From Evernia prunastri (Eukaryota; Ascomycota; Lecanoromycetes; Lecanorales; Parmeliaceae): 64,000 nucleotides of DNA. The stretch is from the NCBI GenBank assembly GCA_003184365.1, contig NKYR01000093.1:1-64000 (forward strand), written 5' to 3'. Position numbers and translations under genes: made by a program. Below, piece after piece: positions 53,838-64,000 of the stretch (positions are counted from its first letter, which is position 1; every line of letters begins with the position of its first letter). The notes under the pieces are model-generated. The model did no database searches, was not told the DNA's origin, and saw only the letters and a program-made list of their open reading frames with translations.

Positions 53838-54657
53838 ATGGGCGAACCAAGCAACTCGGTGCCTCCGCAACTGGTATGTCAACAAGTATTAGATGATGAT
53901 CTCACGCGTCTAACATCTTATAGCTGCGTCACATTCATTTGGTATCAAGCCACCCTTTCCCCAAACTGCCCCAGGTGAACCTTGACATTTGTGTTGAGTA
54001 CCTGATCCAAGCTCCAAGGATTGTCAGAGAGATTGCTCCCATGAGTTGGATGTACCTGGATTGCCCACCAGATGGAGAGGTCATGCTTGTTTGGCAGCCA
54101 AGTCAATTAAGGACTTCAGCGGCGAGCGATGGATTTATATGGGCAGACGCGGAGTCGGCCTTCAGTTCGGAAATGAGGGGATACGTATGTTATGACAAGC
54201 CAATGACGTGGTTCCTCTGTTGACAATCCGTAATCAGACGGTGGAGATGTACATACACAGAAGTGGTTATCGGCCAAACGTCGAATCGGTTGCAACACAC
54301 TGTCGCCGCCGATTTCGCTTGACGCCGTCCCAGAACCCGGATCCCAGCTTGCCACCACCCGACCACTCTTTATGGATTTGGCATTACTCTCAGACGGAAC
54401 CCCAGAACCGCTTCCCAGCGCAGCAAATACGAATAAGCGATCAGGTGCGCCACTTGATACAAGAGCGCTCGATACTTCAAAAACATGGGCAACTGGTGCG
54501 CAAAGAATTTATGCTGCGTGATAGCGCGAATTGGCCTGTGATCAATCCTCCTGGCCCTCAACAAAACTTGTATCCGACGGTCCAGGGTTATCCAGGCGAT
54601 GTGATCTCACACATAAATCGAAGCCAACAACAAATCTACTTGCAGCAGCAGCAACAA

Positions 54658-54728
<71 letters not shown>

Positions 54729-56226
54729 ACAGCATCAGCAACACCAGCAGCAACAACAGCAACACCAGCAACAACACCAGCAACAACACCAGCAGCAGCA
54801 GCAACAACACCAGCAGCAGCAACACCAGCAGCAGCAACAACAACAACAACAACAGCAGCAAGTAAATGCAACTCAGCACGGGGTCGGGCCTTCACCAGCG
54901 AAACGTCAGCGTCACGGTGGCCCTGGCCATGTACAAGGATCAATTACAGCTATTCCAGCCCCCGTTGTAGTACAAGACACCGCGTACGATGAGGAAGAGG
55001 GGACATCCGGAGGGGATTATATGGATTTCCTCACTCCAAGAGACATCAGTCTTCATCGTTATACACAGCATCATGAATGGCTCGAAGAGATCTTGAACTC
55101 TCCGTACGATACGTCGCAGATCATACCAGGCCAGCTTGGCCTAGGTAGGAAAGGTGAACTCGAGTCCCTCACCAGAGACTTCTTTGATGCCCCTATCGAG
55201 GCAACCGCCAAAGAAATCTTTCCCATACCAAAAGGAGAGTCTCCCGTGGAAGATTCGGCCACCCCGCGCGTGGGCAGGCTTGAGTCCGGGAAAGCAGAAG
55301 ATTTTACGAAGCGAGCTACTGAAAGAATAGCGGGAATAAATGCAGAGATGGAAAAGCTGAAGCTTCAACATGCAAAGCGTATGGCGAAGCTCGTCAAGGG
55401 TCGCGTCTTCAAAGAGGCCGAGCAGGATATTAGAGCCTCTACCCTCGAGATGATCAACGGCGAGGGCACGAAAAGCGATGTCGTCCAACAGTACGGTGTA
55501 GACGAGCTTGCCAGAGGATTGGAGGCTCAATTAGGAAAGGTTATTAGGCCAGTCAAAGATGTCGAGTGCATCGACAAAGGCGGTCTCGAAGAGAAGCCTC
55601 AAGCCGAGGATGCCAAAGACCAGGATTATGATATGGTTGATACATTCGGACATCTCGACGGGAAGACAGCTTCAGTAGCTACGTATACAGAGTCTAGGAG
55701 CCCGGTGTTGAGTACTACCGGGGAGTCTGCTGACAACACCTCTAATGTCCTCCAGGACAATGCACCAACAGCGGAGACGTTGAATCAAGCAGACGTCAAG
55801 ATGGACGAAGTACAGAATACATCTGAGTCTAGAGACTCAACAGCGGAAGGTTGGGTAATGGTGAACAAGGAGAACAGTTCCACAGCCGTAGGAGAAGATA
55901 TTCCCGAGATCGAAAGCTTTGGTGACAATGTAGTCATGCCGACGAGCACAAATGCGAACGAAAGCGCTAGAGGCGATAGTATCCCAGCTTTCGAGCAAGG
56001 TGTAGGGGAGGACGCTGCAGAGAACTTTGATGCGAATGATTTCGGTGAGGGCATCGACTTCGGTGATTTGGATACTGCTGGAGAAGAAATGTCTGGGTAC
56101 AGTCCAGGAATAGATAACACGGGGCTTGGGGAGCAAGGTGACTTGACTAACGAGGGCGCTTTTGGGGAACCATTCCAAGTCTTGGACCAAGGTGCCGGAC
56201 AAGAAGACAAGACTCCTGGGCTTTGA
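53838..56226 (+). CDS. SSR4: SWI/SNF and RSC chromatin-remodelling subunit Ssr4
   Basis: Exons 53838-53873, 53924-54184 and 54238-56226 keep phase and give 761 residues. The N-terminal domain (LRHIHLVSSHPFPKLPQ, YLIQAPRIVREIAPMSWMYLD, PPDGEVMLVWQP, YRPNVESVATHCRRRFRL) matches the Ssr4 N-terminal domain, a fungus-specific part of SWI/SNF and RSC. A 73-codon tract of Gln with scattered His (54643-54861) follows, then TAYDEEEGTSGGDYMDFLTPRDISLHRY, a conserved block that contacts the remodeller core, a coiled coil near 55300-55420, and an acidic, Ser/Asp-rich C-terminal tail. The first exon encodes only 12 residues. The family is assigned from the N-terminal motifs and this order. Confidence 0.85.
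54643..54861 (+). repeat. CAG/CAA trinucleotide tract (73 codons, poly-Gln/His)
   Basis: Mixed CAG, CAA and CAC/CAT codons in the SSR4 frame. Mixed codons suggest selection for the amino acid as well as slippage. Overlapping open frames on other strands (poly-Ala, poly-Val, poly-Leu) are shadows. Confidence 0.95.
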
Positions 56227-59200
56227 GTTAGGGCATGTTTCATCTACAAAACTTCTCACGATGTTACCATTCACTTGCTTCTTCCACCATATTGTCCCTT
56301 AGAGTGTTTGGCACGGGCAATGCTATGATGTTCAGACCCATACAGGACAGCAGGATATCTCTAATGAATGTGACTAGAGGTCGAGAGCGTCGATGCATTG
56401 GGAATGCGTACGATTTTTCTTCATTAGGTACCTCGCTGACCCGGACTCATTGAAAGGCAGTCGAGCTTCGGTGACCTTTGACCTTCTTGGCCGGGCTTTC
56501 TCTTTCCGGTATGAGCAATGAAAACTTTTTGTAAGCTGAACAAAAGCTCTTTGAAAGATGGATCCCCAAGCGTGTCAGCTGGTACCTTCGGACTCGGACT
56601 GCGCAGCAAAGTCACAAAATCACCGGGCATATCAGAGAATGTCCACATGTATATGCCGGGTGAGGGTCGAAAAACGGGAAACTTCAGCAAAATTCCAACC
56701 GAGTCGAGCAACCTCAGAGACCCAGAATGTCTCCGTCTGATTTCAATTGGAGAATTCTTAAATATCATGCGCCTGTTCCGGCCAATGTGTTCCGCCTCTC
56801 GGCTCGTTCACACCAAATACCTTTCTTCTCGGTAATGTCGTTAATGCGGACCAAGCCATAGCACCCAGAGATTGCAAGGCTACTCAAATAGAGTATCGCA
56901 GGGTTATGGCTACGACTAAACAATAGGTGACGAGCTTAGCGTTCAAAGATCGCTGGCTCCTCCGTATTTGTTGTCGCTCGAGTCTGAGACTGGGCTTGTT
57001 CCTTTCGCTGTACCAACCTGTAGGCGAGCTGTTGTTTAGATTGCGATTCGACGTCACAGTCATGACAAAGTATTACGTCCTTTCTGTCACTAAGCTCAAT
57101 GATTTTTCATTCATGCATTTCTTTAGTGGTGTTATATGCAGAAGGACCGAAAAGGCTTGGCATTGTGTATTGACACTCTAGTGAGACTGACATTTTCAAG
57201 GAAGAGTACTCCGTACTCTGCTTACGTTTCCACGCTCGTGCTCCATCACGCAGATTGAACTTGCATCTTCGCATTCTGGCAAATCATCTAAACCGACATC
57301 TTGATTTTCAAAACATTCGCAACAACTCGATAACAGCGCTCTTCGCGCCGTTCAAGTGATAAACTATTCAAGGCCCCTCCGGCGGGCAAGCCGCTCAACA
57401 AAATATGTCTGTAGGGATACTTGCCAGCGAGATGGATCCCCGCAGCCAAGGTGATGCCATGAGTGGATCAGCAACACAGGCGTCGAATTGCACGATTACA
57501 GTCTACGTCCTCTAGGCAACTTCAATCTCAATTACAAGGACTCGATAACAGATCCGATCTGAGTGGACTGGCATACTGTCTTCATGCGATTCTTGTCCGA
57601 CATAGAGCGGAAACATGGCCTCATATTTGCAAGCCCCAGTCCTCTCATCAAATAGCGGCTGATGAGCATTATAAAAGTGCGAAGGACTTGGGAGTATAAA
57701 AGCATCTGAAGAGGAATCTCCATTTAAAAGTTCCAAAGCCGCATCGATTCATCTGGCTCCAAAAAGAGACGTGAAATTATTTTATATTCAAGCGACTTGA
57801 TTGCTAGCTTGGAGGTCTCATTTATGAGCTACCCAGTCACGGATACAGAGAGCGGATACAATTCCCCACAAACTGAGGGGATGACACTACACATGCGAAC
57901 AGAACGGATTCGATACCGGCAGGGCTACAATCCGGTAAGTCTGTGTAGGTAAGAACACTAATAATGGGAGTCTTACTAGATCGAAGAAGCGATGCGACTA
58001 AATACAGCGACGGCGACTGTGACACCAATGAAACGGATGCTACAATCGTCACAAACTCTCCCCCAGATGCGTTCTTCCAAAGGCGCCCTCGGTGCGCTCC
58101 CCGCTCAACGATACATCTCTGTCTCTTGAGCCCCTAAGCCGACGAAGTGCTCGGCGCGAAAAGAATACATGCATCGACGCTGCCCTCCCCTCCCCAACTC
58201 CCAAACCGCTAAAAGAAACACGGTCAACATCGCCTGCCCACCATCTCAGTCCCAGAGCCGATACTATCTCCTCCAGCGCAGAGTAGTCCTCTCCTGGATC
58301 CTGGTCGTCGTCGCCGGCCTGTGCGGGGCGCTCGCGTACGTCCTGGTGACCGTCGTCCTCTGCCTCGGGGCCGGATGCCGATGATAAGTCTCGACGACCC
58401 GGACGGCGGGAGATGTGGTGGTGTGCCTGCGGCGAGGATAGAGGACGGGCATGCACATGGTTTTGGGGGTTCGGAAGGTTTGCGTGTGGAGTTGTTTTGG
58501 TTTTAGGGGCGACGGGGTGGGTGTAGGTGTGGTTGGGATGGGGTACTGAGGTTGTTGATGGAAAGGCTGAATGTAAATTTGGTGGTAATGGGGGAGGGAG
58601 TTTGCAACGAGGAAAGGAGGATGATGGGAGGATTGCAAAGGATTGTATGATGGGTGAGAGTTGGGACTGGAGGGAAACCATTAAATAAATGAAGCGAGAG
58701 ACCGGTGCGTTAGAGTCAGATGACGGCGACGAGGTAGCAAAATAAGAAGGAGATAGGCACGTAGTACGAGGCTGACTCGTTGCTTCGCCACTGTCCTTGG
58801 CTTGGCTTGGGCGGGGAGGCAAAAATGGCTTTGGCACCTGTCCTGTCTATACTAGAGTCTACAATAGTAGTAGAAAAGAGGCTATGCTTGCGCCTACCAC
58901 ACCAACCTGCCTCTTTTTTTTTGTGTTCTTCCTTTTTTTTTGTATCCTCGCTTCTAGCCAACTTCCTCAATCCGAAAGGTAAGGTGATGAGCATTGAGCA
59001 TCATAGCGAGCCATTCGTTGAATTTGATAACCACCAAGTGACTACATTTTTGGGTAGTCGTATGTACTCCAAGGTCAGAGTGTAGGAGTAGGAGTGGTCT
59101 AGGTTAAAAGACCTAATAATAGAAGACACGTGACTACCTACCTACCTTATCAGGTACCTACTTAAGGTACTACCTAAGGCTTACTTACCTCGCCACCTCG

Positions 59201-60568
59201 CCACCTCGCTTACCCTACCCAAGTAAGAAACTCAAGCGACGGCTTCATCTCGCCAAACCACCAAACAGTGTGGCGCATGCTAAGATATACGTACATTCCC
59301 ACTCCACTCCCCAGTTCTAACCGGCCGCCCATAGCGAGCGACACGGGACGGAAGATCAGATACAGATAACCCAATCCTCACATGAAATCTCACATCCCAA
59401 ATCCGACTAGACGCACGCACCCAGTGGGGCATGCCTCCACACCGCATCCCGTGTATTCTCTACCCCTGCTTCAACGTGATCAGTCGGGGACGGTTGAGAG
59501 TTAGGTAAAGCGCAGAGCAATATGTTCCTTTCGGGACAACCGCGCCAAGCCTGGGGAAATAGGGTAGGACATATGTCACCAACATTTCCCTTAACGGGCC
59601 TCCCCTTTGCCTCTTGCAAAGGCTGCAACGGAAGCCTTTTTTCCCCTCGGTCTCTTGATCCTTGTGGTCTGGTATCGGTTGAGTGGAGGGGCCGGTGTGT
59701 CTTTCTCCGTTGCCCTCACTTTCAATGCAACTGGTCGGCATTGGTGATGCTGGGACTATACCGTATGTGTCAAGGATTAGTAATTAATACAATTTGGAAT
59801 TCTGCCTTATCAAAATCCGCACCTGCAAATCGAATTTGCGTGGAAGAAGTGGGCGAAAAGCTTCAATCGTAGAGAGAAAAGGAGTCTCCTTGCTTTTGAG
59901 GGAGGGAGGGAAGTTTGGGCATGGGTTGGAGGAGAGTAGAGGCTAGAGTATGGCCCGGCAGAAGTTGACGCATGATAACTTTTGACACCGGATTGTGAGA
60001 CCGGTTTCTCTCCATTCTGACCGACGCGTTTTTTCGCCAACACTTGTGCCTTGAGCGTTCTCCTGACGATGTCGGAACGATGGCTCGGCGGTAGTTGTGA
60101 TTACGTGGACATCAGATAGTGTGCTAGGCAGTGCATCTCTTGGGCTGGTGAGATTATCTTGAATCATCGTGGCAGAAACACATCAGTCTTTCAGTCAACA
60201 TATGCTTCCCCCCTCCCCTCCCCGCCCNCCCCCCGCCCACCTCCTCCTTCTCCAGAAAAAAATTCAGACAGGCTCTTCCTTCATCTAGCTGTCGTGGGCA
60301 GGGGTTTCGACATTCCCAAGAGGAGGCTCGGTGTCGGTTTTAGTGTTCTACGGTTTTGGTTGTACAGATGCAACGCAGGGTTGAGCAAATCAGGTCCTTG
60401 GCCAAGGGGGTTTGATTGGTAAAGACTAAATTATCGCGAGAAGCAAGTACAAGACTTTCGAACGAGTGTCATAAAGAAAGGTAGACGGCCGTTAATCACC
60501 TCATCGCTTGAATTTCCGTCCCCATCATCCATCGTAGGTCACCAATCGTTTGTCGTGGTAGACTTCGA
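56227..60568. other. 4.3-kb gene-poor region
   Basis: No recognisable protein family. It includes T-rich runs near 58915-58945, a TACCT/AGGTA cluster at 59132-59225, and a C-rich stretch with an ambiguous base at 60228. A possible spliced gene lies near 57400-58385, including a strong donor and acceptor (GTAAGT at about 57940 to TTACTAG at about 57980) and a hydrophobic C-terminal frame (58169-58384), but I cannot assemble a convincing protein. Confidence 0.5.
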
Positions 60569-61177
60569 TCACTCCTCAGTGATTGGTTCTGTGTTCCAAT
60601 TCTTGTCACCCAAGGTCGCCCATGTGCAAAACAGCCTCGCATCGTGTTCTTTCTGACAGTAGTAGATCTTCACTTTGCCTTTACCATAGACATCATAGAC
60701 GCTGGCCGTCAAAAGGGAAGAATCCAAAGCCTGGGTCTTGTTGACCGGGTCACTGAGTGAACCAAATCTCCATTCTTCGTCCTTATTCATGATCACTTCG
60801 TGCAAACTGCCTGAACCGACATAGTAGACGCGAATCTTCACACGAGATTAGCTACAAGGCCGCACATCATTCGCTGAGAAGAATTCCCAAGTACCTCCGG
60901 TTGATCATTGTCCAACTTATAGGAAACGGCAGCGATATGCGAAGATGGAGTCCCAGACACGGTCTGACCATTTATGAAGGGAGTCTTTGGCAGGTAAGAT
61001 CCTCCGCTAGACCTGAGATAAAACAATGTTCCCCCGCTATTGGTGTAAAAAACGTAACTCGTGTTCGTCGTCTGAACAGCCGCGGTCGAGATGATATCCT
61101 GAAAAGAATTATTTGAGACAACTATTCTACGGAGAGTGATGGTCTCCGCAACCTACCGTTGAGAGTTCCGAAGCCAT
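60569..61177 (-). CDS. Fucose-specific-lectin-like protein, half-length
   Basis: Three exons (61157-61177, 60895-61098, 60569-60835) with clean GT...AG introns give 163 residues from MASELST. Repeating blade motifs resemble the fungal fucose-binding beta-propeller (AAL/AFL type): SYVFYTNSGGTLFYLRS, HIAAVSYKLD, IRVYYVGSGSLHEVIM, EEWRFGSLSD, KIYYCQKEHDARLFC and NWNTEPITEE. Alternating VYY/IYY strands followed by L-x-E mark the blade edges. No signal peptide is present, as usual for these lectins. Family members are about 310 residues with six blades; this one has about three, so it may dimerise to complete a propeller or be truncated. The family call rests on pattern only. Binding residues (Arg, Glu, Trp in each site) appear only in part. 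Confidence 0.62.
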
Positions 61178-62576
61178 TGTCGGAGGCGAGGTGGAAAGCC
61201 AAGGTAAGCTATGCAAGTAAACCTTCTGGGGCAGGTTTGGTGAGGAAAGCCTGTCGATGATGTCTCAAGATAGGAAGCAGGCGAGGGTCTGCTGTGCGAT
61301 GGAGATACTGTTCAAGAGCGGATGTGAAGGACTACTTATACCACAAACGCAAGGATCCCCACCGGTTTTCGATTTCGATTGAATCCGATTGCGTCACTCG
61401 CGTGCAGCTTGATCACGTCTTCGTGGCTTGCACAACCGGTCTATTGCCTGCGATGCTGCGCAGACGACAGGATGGAGATGTTCCACGTTGCTCGAACTCC
61501 CCAGAAGCTGGCAATGGTCGTTGCGCGAGCAGCCGAATGGATGATCCCGCATCCAATAGGGGAAGCACAGCATCGTATCAAACCTCGCACTCGCATGTCG
61601 CTGCGAGCATGTCAAACTGCCTTGCTGTCGGGGTTGCATCTGCACACCGTCACGAGTAATCTGCAACTCCCTTGGAGTGGATCAAGCAGCGAAGATCCTT
61701 GCTCAGAGTGCCACTCCGGAGTAGACATCCGCGAAGAGCACTGGACGAGAAGTGCAATCATACGGCTCATTTGGTCAGCTGGTAGAAACACTTGGCAAGT
61801 TTGAGTATGACACGACAAGTAGCGCTTAGGCCCCTTCAGAAGCTCGTGCGTCGGTTTGCCAGGAGGCCGTTTTGGATAGTCTCAAGGATGCAGGCCCGTG
61901 TGTTTTATGGTCTCGCATCATTTGCCAGGTCTGCCGGATCAGCTCGGATGGCAGATTGACACACAGAATGGAGGGGGAGGCATTTCGTTGACTAGTCGGC
62001 TACCAAGCAATTAGTTGTCAACCCCTCTTAGTTGTCAACCCCTCTTTCACCACAATCGAGAGCTGCTCAGAAAATTCCACGCCCTAGAAAGGACCGACGC
62101 CGTGAATAAATACGGTTTCCCGCTTCGTCTGGTTGACGTTGTGATGCCGAATATACAAGCATGCAGAAAACTGCCTGATATCCCCGCACCCTGCCTCTTC
62201 GGTCACGATGCCTTTCTCGAAAGAGCAATGAGGTATCGTTGACATTGACTATCCGGCATTATGTAGGTTGAGATACTTCTGTCGCTTGTCTTTTTCCTTT
62301 CCTTTATCGTGAAGGTCGCGATACTAGGCACCTTCAGATGCGATCATCAATGCTCTTCCCAACCAAAGAAAGACATGTCATTTAATCTGGTCAATTCAAC
62401 ACCAATACTTGCTCTTGATTGCACGGTTGATGTGTTCATGAATGAGGCAGTAAAAGGTCAAAGATGGAAGTGAATGTTCCGGTTGACATACATGGTGGTT
62501 TGCATTAGCCCGCCTCGATGAGTATGGGAGTAAATTGAAGATCAACCTTAACTATCATAGCCAATCAGAGCATGAT
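61178..62576. other. Lectin upstream region and gene-poor spacer
   Basis: Holds the lectin promoter and no recognised gene. Two copies of TTAGTTGTCAACCCCTC lie back to back at about 62010-62043. Open frames of up to 141 codons near 61300-61800 occur in overlapping frames and match no family I know. Confidence 0.45.
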
Positions 62577-62580
62577 TCTT

Positions 62581-62815
62581 CAATGTGGCTTGAATTAGCG
62601 CAGCCGTTCATAGCTGAGGCTCCTCATCCACAACGTCAATATGGCTTGCATTAGCACAATCGAACACAGCTGGAACCCTCCGTCGCGGGCTTTCACGTGT
62701 GAGGCACTAGCACGTCCGCAGAGTACAGAGTACACAGCTGAAGTCCTCCGTCCACAATTTCAATGTGGCTTGCCTTAGTACAACCGTACGCAGCTGAAAA
62801 TCTCCATAATCCCTC
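62581..62815 (+). repeat. Degenerate minisatellite, unit about 56-62 bp, about four copies
   Basis: Units starting CAATGTGGCTTG or CAATATGGCTTG at 62581, 62637 and 62761, with a more diverged copy between 62693 and 62760. Shared pattern: GGCTTG..TTAG..CA..CG..C..AGCTG......CTCC. A weaker relative (GGTTTGCATTAGCCCGCCTCGATGAG) begins near 62497. No ORF runs through it in a consistent frame. Confidence 0.75.
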
Positions 62816-63760
62816 GGTGACAACTCGCGCCATCGATAACAAGTCATGCGTATGATCGACCAAGAGACATCTCCCCAATTGAGGCATTGAACATCGACAC
62901 GTTGAACCAGCAGTAGATGCTCTCGGCTTCAGAGTCCGTCCACAGCACAATCTGTCTGGTCTTCCTCATGCTCCCGGTAGATGCATGACAAGCATCGACT
63001 GCAGCACCTAGAAAAGCCACGATCAGATTCTTATGGTTGGCTCTGTTCTTTTGTGGGTTTTGCATAGCTGCTTGCTGAAGAAAACGAAACACACCAAGGG
63101 ATCAACAAGCGTAGACTACATAAATTTTATCCATGGGTGCATCGACAGATGGCTAGCCCAGATGATGCGATCTCATGCTTGTTCCAGCCGTATATGCACT
63201 ACGATGTGATATTCGTAGCTGCACCGCACGAGGAGGCCATCTTTGGGCCGTCAGTGCTTACCATCCACCTGATATTCGCTTGAACCACGCCGACAAGGTT
63301 CCGAATGTTCCGAAGGTTGACCGTGTGGATGGGAGGGGGGGTCTGGACGGAGCATCTTATTTGCGGAAGAAAGAGGGGCATCGAGACTTGATGCATCCAA
63401 AAGCGTAAACGTCCGGTGCTTTTCCCTAATTAGGTCTTTCTGATTTTCCCTTCGCCAGGCGAAAGGCCGGCCTGGATGAATTCATCCATTGTGTGATGGA
63501 CGGCAATCAGATAGCGGACGGCAGGAAGTGATAGGAAGCAGAAGAACATGAGATAGTGACGCAAGACACCATGGCTTCTGTGGGAGACAGCGATGCAATC
63601 TTGGCAGAAGGGATGTGGATGAATGGTGGAGGAATTTTCTAGAAAGAGGGGTGTTTTGTTCCCTCATTCGCCGCGGAGTCAAGGATAAAGTCAAGGATAA
63701 TAATGATTTCCTCAACCTCAACTCCAAGCGTTCACCCTAGAAGCGGCAGCCCCGGGAAAG
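62816..63760. other. No gene supported
   Basis: Several open frames of 60-85 codons on both strands, none with recognisable domains or consistent splice structure. Confidence 0.4.
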
Positions 63761-64000
63761 GCGCCAAAATTTCCCGAGTCGACCCCGGGTTTGCTGATGT
63801 CATCTCCGAATGGTCGCATTGTCAAGCCGTCGCCTACTTAAAGTATCGGTACAATTTCTTCGAGCTTAGATGCCCGAAAAAGAAGACGACGAAGTTGTTT
63901 TTTCTTTTCTTTGCACACATTTTTGGGGCAGTCAATCAGAACAATCAAGCTTCTCTTGTCACATTATACTACATCATAAGGATAGGGGCACGAAAGAAAG
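63761..64000 (+). promoter_or_regulatory. Promoter-like region for a gene beyond the window
   Basis: Contains GGCGCCAAAATTTCCCG near 63758-63774, a near-palindromic TGATGTCATC near 63796 resembling a CRE/ATF site, a TACTTAAAGTA element near 63836 and a long CT-rich leader with ATCAATCAGAACAATC-type sequence. These are usual for a fungal core promoter and 5' leader on the plus strand. Confidence 0.35.

Noticed and set aside
54531..54992. Poly-Ala, poly-Val and poly-Leu open frames over the CAG/CAA tract
   Set aside because: They are alternative-frame and antisense readings of the SSR4 glutamine tract.
56424..56835. Overlapping open frames on both strands (about 105-114 codons)
   Set aside because: No recognisable domain, no splice support, and each is the mirror of the other.
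58049..58837. 262-codon minus-strand open frame rich in Pro, Ser and His
   Set aside because: Composition follows the CT-rich DNA; no conserved motif or signal.
61294..61804. Two overlapping plus-strand open frames of 121 and 141 codons
   Set aside because: Overlapping in different frames, no family resemblance, and the longer does not start in a clear promoter context.
1..64000. tRNA, rRNA, CRISPR-like arrays or riboswitches
   Set aside because: No tRNA B-box-like clover, 5S-like sequence, regular spacer array or TPP-type element was seen on reading both strands; a covariance-model search would be needed to exclude weak cases.

Overview
The window is from a filamentous ascomycete (Pezizomycotina). 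Protein genes have short introns of about 45-65 nt with GTAAGT-like donors and CTAAC-like branch points. An AT-rich repeat carries C-to-T and G-to-A changes typical of repeat-induced point mutation (RIP). The gene families (highly reducing polyketide synthase, Ssr4, RTG2, GH128, a fucose-lectin-like protein) are fungal. I cannot assign a class or species. Two ambiguous bases (847 and 60228) show the source is a draft assembly.

Layout. 1-880: low-complexity G-rich then C-rich DNA. 881-1537: 3' end of a Ty3/gypsy chromovirus (integrase chromodomain, polypurine tract, one LTR). 1539-3891: a 2.3-kb AT-rich, RIP-mutated palindrome whose left arm holds a 185-bp LTR-like insertion with a perfect 5-bp target duplication. 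4216-12234 (minus): a highly reducing type I polyketide synthase. Across a 1.4-kb divergent promoter lies an FSH1-family serine hydrolase (13669-14514, plus), the arrangement of the LovB/LovG pair. The PKS carries two in-frame stops, a one-base frame change and a GT-to-AT splice donor, and the hydrolase also has a frame break, so the pair looks like a decaying secondary-metabolite locus.

From about 15 kb to 56 kb the DNA is ordinary core genome with tightly packed housekeeping genes: an RCR-like membrane protein, ARL8 GTPase, RNA polymerase I subunit RPA2, RTG2-like phosphatase-fold protein, a DAL5-type MFS transporter, proteasome beta5 (PRE2), NAB2, protoporphyrinogen oxidase (HEM14), PYM, cytochrome bc1 subunit QCR9, N-recognin UBR1, sphingolipid phospholipase C ISC1, COMPASS WD40 subunit SWD3, a secreted GH128 glucanase, a RED-like splicing factor, and SWI/SNF-RSC subunit SSR4 with a 73-codon poly-Gln/His tract. 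Many are divergent pairs sharing 0.3-0.7 kb promoters (PRE2/NAB2, PYM/QCR9, ARL8/RPA2, ISC1/SWD3, RED/SSR4).

From 56.2 kb onward the window is gene-poor. It holds one well-supported gene, a short three-exon lectin-like gene (60569-61177, minus), plus a degenerate minisatellite near 62.6 kb and, at the very end, a promoter-like stretch for a gene beyond the window.

The accessory features worth most attention are the palindrome with its nested insertion, the decaying PKS-hydrolase pair, and the half-length lectin.
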